DNA from: Nepenthes gracilis
Taxonomy: Eukaryota; Streptophyta; Magnoliopsida; Caryophyllales; Nepenthaceae
Assembly (NCBI GenBank): GCA_033239525.1
Contig: BSYO01000016.1
Span: 8,629,045 to 8,693,044 of the forward strand
Direction of reading: 5' to 3'
DNA length: 64,000 bases
Shown one piece after another: positions 35,101 through 47,100 of this stretch. Each line of letters opens with the position of its first letter. The stretch's first letter is position 1. The notes beneath the pieces were generated by a model, which saw only the letters and a program-made list of their open reading frames with translations, was not told the DNA's origin and did no database searches. The translations under genes were made by a program, and so were the position numbers.

Positions 35101-38100
35101 GTCCGATTTCAATCCCACTCACACGTGTCTGCCAACGTTGATGGAGGATCGTGCATCCACTAAGCTTGTGGTTAGGGTAATTAACTACAGAAGTTTTACT
35201 TGATGGGGTGGAGTCTTAGTTACTCGGGGAGAACTGACGCGAATATCATGAATGAAGAGATTTGATTCGATTTTATTTTCAAATTAGATTAGATTTTATT
35301 TCCAATTAGAAGAGATTTTCAATTTTGATTTTCTTTTCAGATTAGATTTGATTTTATTTTCCATTAAAAGAGATTTAATTTTATTTTTCAAATTAGAATT
35401 TATTGAATTTGATTTTATTTTCAAATTATATTAGGCATAGGATTCTTTATATAATGACTATAACTCTATTGTTTGAGACAATATTGATAAATTGAAAGAA
35501 ATTTGAATGATTGTGATTTTCTTTCTCTTCCTCTTGGTCTCTACTTCTCTCTCTCCTTTGATCTCTCCTTTTTTCCCCTTAGTTCTCCTTTTATTTCTTC
35601 TCCTTCTCTTAATGTTTTTTCCTCCCCCTCCCCTACTTTCCCCTTTCCTGCATCAGATTTTCCACAGTTTTTTTGTTATCTGTTTAGAAACCTTTTAAAT
35701 TGTTTGGTAAAGAGGACAATGTCCTCATCATTAGCAACTCATCCCTAGGTCATCACATGATTTTTCTTTTACCAATTTGAGGGCAATGGATTTGTTCCTT
35801 TTTGGTTGAGAGAGAGACAATTCATAGGTCTAGATAGATCCAATCAATTTTTCAATTTTAATCCAATCAAGGTATTTATTTTTCTTGATAGCCATGACCT
35901 TTGGACAAAAACTCTTAGGTAAAGATCTCATAACTTTCTTAACAATTATCTTTTTTAGAATTCTCTTTTAGATTGAAGGTGGAGTTAACTATGTTGTTTA
36001 GTTTGGCATAAAACTCATTAAAAGTTTCATCATCCTTCATCCTAAGTCCAACATACCTAATCGCTAGCGTTTGGAGTTTAGAGATCTTGATGGATTTAGT
36101 ACCTTCGTAAATGATCTGTAAGATATCCCATGCTTCCTTGGCAAACTCACACATCGACACATGTCTAATTTCATCAGGAGAAATAGTCATAGAGATTGCA
36201 TGAATACTTTTGCTATTCCAATTACTACCACTTAGCTCCTTAAAGGACCAAGTGGCTAGATCTGTAATTCCATCTTCAATTTTAGGAGACCGTCCTCTCT
36301 CTAGACACAGTCGAACTCATTCATGAAGCAATTTAAGGAATGCTCATATGTGTACGTTTCAGTAGGCATAATTGTTTCTGTCAAAGTACAGGGGAATCAA
36401 CAATGAGTGAGTTGACATCATCTAGATGTGGGAAGGTTAGGGATCGAAGTATGTCTCTAATACCACTTGAAAGAAATGGATAGTCCTGATTGATTGTAGT
36501 TTAGATGGGCTCTATAACTATGCAAAAGTACAAACTCAAATCCTCAATATACATAAAGAGTGTTCAAATTTATATGCAGTAAATATAAATCAATTATTTA
36601 GCGTAATATTCATCACCAATAAAAATTTTTGATGCTATGTAGAAAATAATCTAATAGATGGATTGGTGACGAAGCAAAAACTCAATAACCAAGTAGTTAT
36701 TGAGTAAAACTTTCTGGGCTTCTTCAGCTAGTAAATGCATATCTACCGTCAAAAAGCACATATGTATTAAAAATTAGCCGGCTTGTTCCTAGTCCATTAC
36801 CCATACTGAAGAACTTCTTAGATTTGCTTCTAATAGCAGAATTGGATTTCTTCTAATTTTCAAATAGACTAAAGTTTCACGATTAGTGAGTCTCAAAATT
36901 CTATTGGAATCCAATATCCACTCCATCAATGGAACTCCAAAGACTTTCAGGATGGAATAAGTGTTAAGGGTATTTTAGAGTGTTGAGGATGAGATAACAA
37001 AGCAATTCAATCTCACATTGAAATGTAGTTTTCTCATTTAACAAAGCATTTCATTCACTCAAGCAAACACTACTCAGCAGTTTTTTTTCAATGTTTGGCG
37101 TATAGGCCAAATGTGTGCAGGTATTTATATGAAGGAGAAAAAACTGGGTTTAAAACATCTTAAGTCTGGAAACAGTGAATCAGCACACGTGTGTGCATCA
37201 GGAGTGAAACAGTAGACTGCAGTGCATGAGCGCTCTTTCAAGCGTGACATTAGGCATGCTCTGCTGTTTTCCACGTATAAGCGTTCTTCAGGCTTTCCTT
37301 AGAGACATGCACGATGCAAATTTTGGCTATAATGCATGCTAGAACGATTTTATCCGTGCCTCAGGCGTGAGCAATGAAAACTCTCTGTAATTCATGCTTG
37401 AGTGGTCTTGTTGCGTGCCTCAGGCATGAGTAATGCATATTTGTGCTGTAATCCCCACCTAAGTGGTCTTCATGTATGGATTAGGCACACCCTAGACCAG
37501 CTGTGAAAATTTCCTACTATAAAATCCCTAACAGCAACAGCTATTATTACTTGACCACTTGTCTGTTTCTCACTTGCTATTTGTCATGGAGTAGGTATTC
37601 AGCAAGGCTTGGATATCAAAACTGCCACTGTATGCAACATGTTTGACGCTGATGGAGAGTTGGAAGCAGGTGTTGCTAGTGTTGAATCAATTGTGAGTTG
37701 AATATTCATTGCCTTGAGTTTGCAGTTGTGAAATATGATCTACTTAAATTGTGAAACATAAACTTCTAAATCATTTGCATAATTATGAAGCAGATATCTT
37801 CCAGATATTTACTTGAATCTTGCATCTTATCATGATTTGGCTTTAGGAGAGGTGTCTTACTCCAGAATGGATTCGACAATTTAGGTCTACTATATCTTCT
37901 GCTCCAGTTTTGATGGTTGATGCTAACTTGAGTCCTTGTGCCCTGGAGGCTTCTTGCCAAAGTATATCTTTTTCTTTTTCTATATCTTTAATTGACTTAA
38001 GTTTGTATTTATGACTTTTGATTGTTGCCCTTATATTACAATTAGGATTGATATAACAATTTGGATCAAAAGCTGAACGTGGTTAGTAAATTTATTCCAT

Positions 38101-41100
38101 CATGGTTGCAATAAATTAACCAGTGTAGAAGAGGACTGTTTTGATACCATTGTATGGGGCCTCTCTGTATTGTCATGTTATTTCAGGCTTTGAAATTCCT
38201 ATTATATGAATTAAATATGTTAATTAACTTAGCTGTTAGTCCCTCTCTTTCTCTGTTTCTTCTAGGCTGTAATGAATGGAGAATTGTGTTAATTTACGGC
38301 AGCAGTGCTGTGTAACATCTTAGTTACAGTATCAGGAGATTTAGAATACTAACAGGATACTGTACTTCTCTTCTAGATGTCAGTCCTTCAGGACACAGTC
38401 TTAATTGTTTTTGTATGAGACTATGTCTATTGTTCATCCTATTACCTATTTTATTTTCCTTGGTACATGACAGCTTTCAATCTTGAATCTATTTACAGCA
38501 TCAGTGTGGTTATAGTTTGCATGATTTAGACAAAAACAGTCATCTTGTGTGGATGTGGTCTTTGTTTTGATAGTTTAGTGGAATGAAATATCGCCCAATT
38601 AAATATTGGTCGATATACCTAAAATTTGGCCAATATATCGGCAAATACTTGTTAGGTTCTAATTCGTAGAAACAATTTATGGTTGATATGTTTGATATCA
38701 CCATGTATCAATCGATATGGCCGATATAGCTACTATGGCTGCAACCGACCTCAATATGGCTGCGACTAATACTAATATATTCATTTATGTTAGTGGTATA
38801 TTTTGCACATGACAGCAAAAAAATGGTCATATTTTATGGATTTGTTTTGATTAGTTATAATACACAGATGTCTCAAAGTTTTGATTAGTTGTTTGTTTTG
38901 ATTTGATTTATTTGTATTTGCATTCTTAATATAATTTAACACAAAAAATGGTCATCTTATGGGATGTGGTATTTGCTTTAATAAGGTTAATGGCACATTT
39001 TGCTTCTGATTTAGGAAAAAAGTTGTCTTTTGAGGATGTGATCTTTGTTTGATAGGTTAGCAGCATAAGTTCACTCAAAACAAATGATTATGGGGTGAGA
39101 GTTAATTTAATGTTTGCCTTTTTTGAAGTCTTCTTCCATACTGAGAGAGATTCTTTATTACATCGTCAACTTAACTGTCTACTAAAAGAGCTAGGTGCTC
39201 TTTTCACTATGTTATATTTAGAGCTTGAATACATGCTTACCTACCTTCAGGTTTGATGTTTTCTTTCTTACCCTTTGGAACCTCATATGTCTATTTGAAA
39301 TTTCAGTGGTGACTTACTCTTCCAAACCCTGACATTTAAAATTTCAGTGGCGACCGAATATGGCATTCCAGTGTGGTTTGAGCCTGTATCAGTCGCAAAA
39401 TCGAAAAGGGTTGCCTCTGTTGCTAGTTATGTGAGTCCTGAGACTTCCTTGATCTATGTACATTCACATATGATCCTAAGATAGATGCGTGCTTGAAAAG
39501 AAACTGAAATTTGCATTGATAAATATAATTGAAAATATAACAAAAGTTAGGGAATCACTCTTCAAGGAAAATTACTCACATTTGATAGTCTCTTGGGAAG
39601 TCACTCACCTTGGCGTTGGGAATCACTCAACCAATAAGAGGACTTACTCTCTTTAGGAGATTAACTCACTTGATTTTAATTAAACTTGGCGTATTTTCTA
39701 CAAAGGGTGGGGATTGATTTAAATATGACAACCTATCACTACGTGGGTTTAGGGGTGAAATTCCCTCAGCTGATTATCATCAATGAAGCTCCTAGGAACA
39801 CTTGGTTGTGGGCAAGAGTGCCTTTGGAAAGTGTTTACCACCATTGGAGAACAGGATGCGTTTGCAGTCTCTGGGAAGAGGAACATATTTGCCACCAACA
39901 TGTACTTTGGGACTTGTTCTTGAGCAATTGTAGTTGTTAGAGTTTTCTGTGGGTCCTTGGGTGGGGCTTGGGTTGTTCGGGTCTTCTGGGCCATTAACTG
40001 TGCAGCTCAATCCTGCATCAGAACCTTTTCTTCCCAAACCCAAAACATGTTAAGCTTGAGCGTCTACAACTAATCTTCATGTTCTGTGTACTGGATTTTA
40101 TGTACTTGATGACAATAAAACTAATTTAAGGACATCGAAGTTGTAATTTGATTGTTTATCCTGAAAAATAAGGGTACAATTTGATTGCATAATGACTAAC
40201 ATTGTGTGACCTTACATGAAAATTTAGACCCTAATACAGTTGAAATATAGCGAACCTGGATTAAGCAGGTCCATTTAAATAATTAATTATATTTTCTAAA
40301 ATTTAAAGTTCCAAATAAATTCAATAAATCATGCTAAGTCCTAAAAATTCGGATGTGACAAACTAAATGTACAAGAGCTGATAAATAAAAAATTCACATG
40401 GGACCTTATCGGACAACTGTCCGAACAAAATAATCATGACTTGCGCCAAACAGTCATAAGGCAAGACCAAATAATAACAGCAATATATCCATATAAAGAA
40501 ATTCACCCAAGAAATCTCAATACACAATCCAAAAGCCCACATGCGGTTGACTTCAACTGCCAAAGACATCCAACAAAATTCATTCATAAATCAAATACGT
40601 CCGATACCATCTATTTAAATAAATATAAAACTTATCGGAAAATGCGATGTCGTGCGAACACTCGATCCTGCTCCTACAATATGGCTCAATCTTCTACTTT
40701 AAAGGGACAAAATAGAAAATATGAGTCTAATGCTCAGCAAGTATCATATTTAAAGAAAAGGAGTTCAATGAATTAGATGGAAAGTCAAATTGATAAATAT
40801 CAAATCAAATTACAGAATAAGTTCAAATTGTCGATAAAATAAATCTAATAGAAATCCAAAATCCAATGGTAATATCATACTCAAATCAAATATCCAAATC
40901 CAAAATAAATGTCCAACTAAGAAAACAGTCTTCATCGGGTCGTATATATATATATATATAATAGAAGTGATCTGGACTTATTCAAATAGGCAAATAGCCA
41001 ATTCCAAGTCCAATCCGAGTACGAGTTTGAGTCCAAATCCAAATCCAAGGCCTGATCAGCTTGTGATCTAGGGTAGAATTCGATAGCCGGATGATCTAAT

Positions 41101-44100
41101 AGCATGCGTAGAAGTTGAAGCAGCATCGCAATAGATAGTCCAAAGGTTTGGATGAAAACATATAGTCAAAACATTTGTACGAGACATACCAAGGCCCAGC
41201 TGTGAATAAAATCGAAGAATCTCAAATTTAAGTCCAAAAATTCATATCTAAATCAAAGTCTAATACAAAATAATGCAGAATTACAAATTATGTATCAAAT
41301 TTGAGTTTCGATTATTTAAAAACTAGCTTGAGGAAGGGTTACGCATAATCCCGATAACTTTATGCCAAATCAAATATAAATTAGGTTAACATATATGGCC
41401 ACTCATATATTCTGTACCCATGGGTAATGTTGGTTACTATATTTTGCCACCCGCGATTTTGTGTCCAATTCTCAAACTTGTCATATATATTATGACGTTT
41501 CAATATATTATGAGGTCAAATCAAATCATCTAAATGGGAAGGTCACTATTCCAAACATTTTCTGCTGGCGGAAAGGGATTTCCAAATAAATTTCCCCGTC
41601 GGGAGTTGGTCAGAATATCCAAATCCAAATATAGTGATCACAATCCGGTATATGCATGTGAAAATACACAGCCTATGCAAATTTCGTATAAATTTTCATA
41701 TACACATACTGATATAAACATATACAGTATCCGATAAATTATTCAAACTTTTAGAAAAATATTAAACCCTCTAAATCAGCCAATGAGCCACACATGCATA
41801 TCCAGAATAAACAAATCAGGTGTATAAAAATACATATATATTAGTAAAAATTTTAAACAGTGTTTAAAATAAATCATATATTAAATCAGATCAAGAAAAT
41901 TGGTTACAGATACTTGCCTTGACTTTATTCTAAGCGGGTTTGCCAAAAGGATGCTCCGAAATACCTGATTCACGTGCACTCCATTCTCTCTCCTGCTTTG
42001 CACACCTCTGCCTCTCTCTCTCTCTTCCTGTTCTCCTTCGCCTGGTCCGGCATAGGTGACGGTGGCAACCATGGTGGCAGCGAACTCGGCGATGGCATGA
42101 TGACAGACGATGGCGCATGCAAGCCGTCAGCGGCTCTTCTCTCTCCACCGCACCGCTTACACAAAATTCATCAAAATTTTAGCTGATCTCCCCATAATAC
42201 ATACATACAACCCAAGAATCGACATCTATAAAGAGAATAGAAAAATTTACTTGCCTCGATTTCACCGATTTCCTCCGGCCATAGTGGCGAATGGATGTCG
42301 GCCGTTTTTCCTCATATTCGAGATTTCTCCCTCTACTTACATTTGTGGACAAAATAGAGGGGAACATCACGGAGAGGGCTTCGCCAACGACGACGGCAGC
42401 GGCAGCCCGCACTAGTGTTCCTCTCTCTCCTCTCTTTTCCCTCTCCTCTCTTCTTCCCTCTTTTTCTCTTTCTCCAATCCCTGATTCCTTCTCTGTTTCC
42501 TTTTTGTTTTTTATATATTATTATTGTTATTATTATTATTATTATTACATATTTGTATATATTTTTTATTTTTTTATTCTATAATCCAAATCGATACTTG
42601 GGTGACAGTAATAGTACACATCGCGCACCAGCTCAACTGATCCAAATATTTTTTAAAATTTTATAATATTTAATTAATTTTTATCACGTTCAAATTATCG
42701 AAAATCATAATTAATATTAAAATAATCTAAATGGGGATCTAGGATATTACATTCTCCCCTCCTTACAAAAATTTCGTTCTCAAAATTTTTGCATTTTAAT
42801 CATTAACTCGATCCTTAACAAATAGGGATATTTTTTCTGGACTCATTCTTGAGATTCCTTAACGCTTCCTTAACTAGAAGATTCTTCAAAAGTATAATGG
42901 CCGATGTAAACATCTTATTCCTCTACACTAGATCCTTTCTATCCCAAAAATTGAAACCACAGCTTCATCCTAAAATACTTCTTGTTAATTAAAAACGAGT
43001 CCAACCCAAGGACATGCGAAGGATCATTCGCATAAAACTTGTTATATCTATCCATCAAATTCAGAAGTAAGGCCAATCTGTAGGCCACCTCTTTAATCTG
43101 CTGAAAGCTTTAAATATCTCAATGAACCTTCACTCCAAACTATCCTTCGATTCCAAAACTCAAAATCCTTCTCTTCAAAATGCTTCCAAAAACATCTGAC
43201 CACTCTTCTTGAACCTTCAATCGAGTTGTAAATCTGATCTACTTTAAGTCTCAAATCAAATATTGTGATCGATAGCCGTGAGTTCACACACTTCCGCAGC
43301 ACCACTTTGATCGATTATCAGCTTCAGATCACAATCAAAAGCCTCAAAGTAGAAATATCTTGCAATCTTCTCATTTCGATAATATGTCAACGACTAATCT
43401 CGAAAATGACTTCCTGATAAGCAAGCAATAAGTCGACTTTATCAGCTCATTCATCATCTGTCTCAAATCTCGGTAAGCAATGAACCGTCTTCATCTGCTA
43501 AACTATCATCTGCTAGCTCATCCTTATCCAAATGGCCACCAAAATCCTTTGCTGTTCGAGACTAACCCAAAACATAATCTCGAAGGCTTATTCTTCTCGG
43601 CTTCTTCCCTTAGGCATGAGACACATATTGACTTGCCACTTTGCTAGGTAAAAAATTTTCGACGTTTCCTTCAAATTTGGACCACTCCAGCTCAATCATA
43701 GCTGATGATGATCTCATTTGCTCTTGAGCTTCCATCCAATTAGCTTTCGAGCTTCCATCCAATCAATCAAAACTCTAATAAGAGAATTCTCGATAGCATG
43801 CTTCCTCTCGAACGTACAATGAGGAAAACACTTTGTACCGTAAGCTTGAGGTTACTAGCTTGATTATGTCTAACTTCATGATGGCTCGTCCGAAAAGGGA
43901 CTTCATCTCTAATCTTCATGAAAGCTTCTCTTGTAGATAGGAGCTTCAATCAATATCTAATCCTGGCAGCAAAAGAGGAAATCCCTCTGCCAAGTCTTTC
44001 CACTGGCATCCTTGCCATAGCATTTCCACGCAAAATCCTCCAAATTGCATAGCATCCCAAACTTTCCTTAAATAGTACGCCCGACTATGCAAAATTCAAA

Positions 44101-47100
44101 CATATCTAGATCTTTCTTAGGAGTATCATTGAACACTACTGCTGTGTCTTCGGATCCTATTCGTTGTACGATTGGAGATCCAAATGGGTCTTGAGACCTT
44201 TCCACTGTATATACGAATCTAAACCCGTGCAATACAAAGTACTCGGATGGTTCTCTTTGGTAAGAGGAAGTGATTTTATGGATGAAGATGTGGGCTTTAG
44301 AGAGAGAGAGAGAGAGAGAGAAAGTAGTAGTACGTAGTATTTTAACATGGAAAACTCTCTCATGAATGAGAGAAAAAAACCACGGGACTCTTGGTCCAGA
44401 AATGATTTCACTATGGTAATTTTGGTTACAAGTTGCTCAAGTTTACAGAGAGTGAGAGCAAAATGGTGTCCTACTTTTGCTTCTCTTCTTGCGTGCACTG
44501 TTACGTATCCCCTCGCTTGGAGTTTGGTTTGTGTATATATACTTGACGACTTCTACCTACTCACAAGGAGCATGCATGTGTGGGAATGCTGGCCACCAAT
44601 TCTGCAAAATTTATTTTGCCGTCCTACAAAGTCTACAAATTCTGAAAGTCAACTGCTCCTCTTAGGGCGCATATGTTTTGCAAAGCCTGCTATCTTCCTT
44701 GAGAGGTCATCTTCATTTTTTCTTGCATTCTGATAGAGTCAGCCATCAACTTCTGGCACGCCGACTTTACTGGCTTAGTAGAGTCTTCGGCTGTTACCAT
44801 GAGTATTTGGGCTTTAATGGACTCCACGACCATTAGACCTTTTCGGCAGAGTTGACCATCTGGGCTTGGTGGGCCTCCGTGGCACAAAGGCCCAACTCAT
44901 GGAAACGGGTCTTCCAACTGGGCCTTGGGTATCAGTACTCATCACTAGCCCCTCATGTCAAGAGGTTTGAGAACTTTGACCTTTTGGCATGTCTATTGGC
45001 CGCGGAAATATCTCGAGTGTCATGTGAGGATATCCTCCACCGAAAATCCACTCGTGTCTTTGTTCTGCGTCCATTGTTTAGTAGTAGCCTGATGTTGGCA
45101 CATATTCTTTTTTTCTCACAAATGTCTGAGGACGTTGAGAACAATTTCAGGACATTTTTGAGACCAACAGTTTGACCAAAAAGTCCGAGGACTTTTTGAG
45201 GTCATTAGTCTGATCCAAATATCTGAGGATTTTCTTCGAGTCCGAGACGTTGGTGCTCACCGCCAACTGGTTGTTGTTGCCATATGCGTTTGAGACTAAT
45301 GATGTCCTCGGGCACTATTGAGACCAATAGCTTTATCAATATCTGTCCGAGGACTTTCTTTTTTGTCCGCGGCTAAACGTTCTCTTTTCCAAGCGCAAAC
45401 TCTTAATTGGTCCGTGGACTTTTAATTGAATGGCTTTGCGAGAACCCATCTGATGAAGCAATTATAGTCCGACGACTAAGAAAAAAGCGCCTGAGGATAT
45501 TACCGGGACCAATGGGTTGATCAGACGTTGTCCGTGGACTCTCTCCCCAGGTCCGAGGCACTGGCCTGCGCCGCCAATTGACGCATTAAATGTGCATCAA
45601 TTTCTGCCTTGGGAAGAGGAGGGCCATCATTACCTACAACCTGTGGGGAGTCAATACGTGGCTAGGCAATTAATGAGGCGCGCTTTCTGGATTTCTTGGC
45701 CGTTTAAGTTACTCTTCACGTTTCCTTTGCCATTTCATTTGCACATCTCAAAATTCTAAGTTCTCTTGCAAAAGCTCTCTGCAATTTTCATGCTCTTCTT
45801 GCCAATCTCCTTCTTCTTCATGTTTCCATATTTTTTAATGGCTCATGGAGTAAAGGATATTGTTTCTTCTCTTTCTTTGGCGAACCTTGAGGCTATTCAA
45901 GCCAGATACAGGATTTCGAGCTCGATGGCTATGGTAGTCCCTGGTGCGCACAAGAGAGCATGCTTACCTCCAGATGGCTTCATTATCGTTTACGAAGTCC
46001 ATCTTAAAGGTGGTTTTTGATACCTTATCGCCCTAGAGTTCTTCGAGATTATGAGGGACCTCAAAGTTCCTGTTGCCAGGTTCCAGCCCAACATCATCAG
46101 GTATCTGGTCTCTCTCTGATTTTTTGCTCGCTGGCATAAGAAAATCTTCGATGCTGTAGCATTGAAGGTTATCTTGAGGTTTGGTCGTAGGCAGGACTGG
46201 ATCATGATTTCTCCTCGCCCCAAATTCGTCGCCATTAGTGGGGATAATCTTAATTCTGCCAAATGGTGGAAGGATAAGTTCTTTTTCGTTGATGTCCATC
46301 CTCACTTGGCCATCCCTAATGAGTGAGGGAATGTGGAGCCCAATCTGTGTAAGGACGCCATGACCGATGAGAAGAAAGCGGTGAAGGACTTTACGGACTA
46401 TCTGCTGTCCAACCTGAGCTCCTTCAATGAGAACAAGAATAGATGGCTGAGGTTTGAGTAATTGGAGAAAGCCAAGTGGGAGCCTCAACTCGAGGTCTTT
46501 GGCATCCCTTCTGTTTCTCCAAAGAAAAAGTTGAAAAGGAGGCAGAAGACTCTGAGGATAGAGGAGCAGTCTGAGCAGACAAAAAAAAGTTGTTGGACTG
46601 AGACTTCCATCCAAACGTCCAACGACGATTGTTGAGTACTCATCGTCTAATGATGATGAAGCCGTTATTGAATGGCTGATAAGAAAGGAAGGGCCAGTCC
46701 GAGGCGCTGAGGGCGTCGGACCTTAAGTTATCGTTGAGCCTGCTGAGATTGTGGACCCATCCGTGGAGCCTTCGTTGCCTCTCCTCTTTATGAGCCCATG
46801 CCTGACATCCCTTTCGTTTTCACTGGAGAGGCCTCGGATTGGATGGATAATTCATCCGAGGACATTGCCGAGGGACAGGCAAAAGGGGAGACTGAGGCGA
46901 CTCAGGCCAAGGAAGCAACGATGATGATGTAGACTTGGCAGTTTTTGCATTTTCGTACGAAATCCATGACGTCGTACTTCATGGTTGGCCAATAGTACCC
47001 TTGCCTCATCAGCTTAAAGGCGAGGTTTTTGTCTCCAATGTAGAATCCACATATTCCAAAGTATACTTCTTGGAGAGTATAATCAACGTCTTCGGGAGTG

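Larger units (their letters stand above)
29862..35660 (+). mobile_element. Three-LTR chromovirus composite inserted in copia gag
   Basis: Target duplication GATTT at 29862-29866 and 35656-35660 encloses the whole unit. It runs LTR1 (29867-30305), a short internal part (500 bp), LTR2 (30806-31151), a long internal part (4.1 kb), LTR3 (35235-35655). Primer-binding sites follow LTR1 and LTR2; purine tracts precede LTR2 and LTR3. The long internal part codes gag, protease and then jumps to the integrase C-terminus with chromodomain. I place it among non-Tekay chromoviruses, perhaps Galadriel-like. Confidence 0.8.
23057..37533 (-). mobile_element. Ty1/copia retrotransposon, SIRE-like, degenerate and interrupted
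   Basis: Element oriented on minus. LTRs lie at 36468-37533 (5') and 23057-25325 (3'), with primer-binding site at 36455-36465 and polypurine tract at 25326-25340. Coding order on minus is gag, protease, integrase, reverse transcriptase, RNase H, which is the copia order. The gag block (ETFNEFYAKLN) and the protease phrase VTFGNG resemble the SIRE clade. Flanking pentamers GCTTC (23052) and GCAAC (37534) match at three of five bases, a possible decayed target duplication. A chromovirus composite splits gag at 29862-35660. Confidence 0.8.
21659..37594 (+). other. Giant intron 3 (15.9 kb)
   Basis: Bounded by donor GATG|GTTCTC and acceptor GAGTAG|GTATTC, both in the phase needed by the flanking exons. 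From 21659 to 23056 it holds ordinary AT-rich intron sequence with low-complexity A-rich tracts (22310-22340, 22700-22770) and no gene. The rest is a copia element with a chromovirus composite inserted in it. Confidence 0.85.

Noticed and set aside
38580..38800. Short GATAT-rich repeats suggesting a small DNA transposon in intron 5
   Set aside because: No terminal inverted repeats or target duplication could be identified.
42291..42666. Open frames in a GC-rich then T-rich part of an LTR
   Set aside because: Low-complexity LTR sequence, repeated at 56434-56856; no domain.
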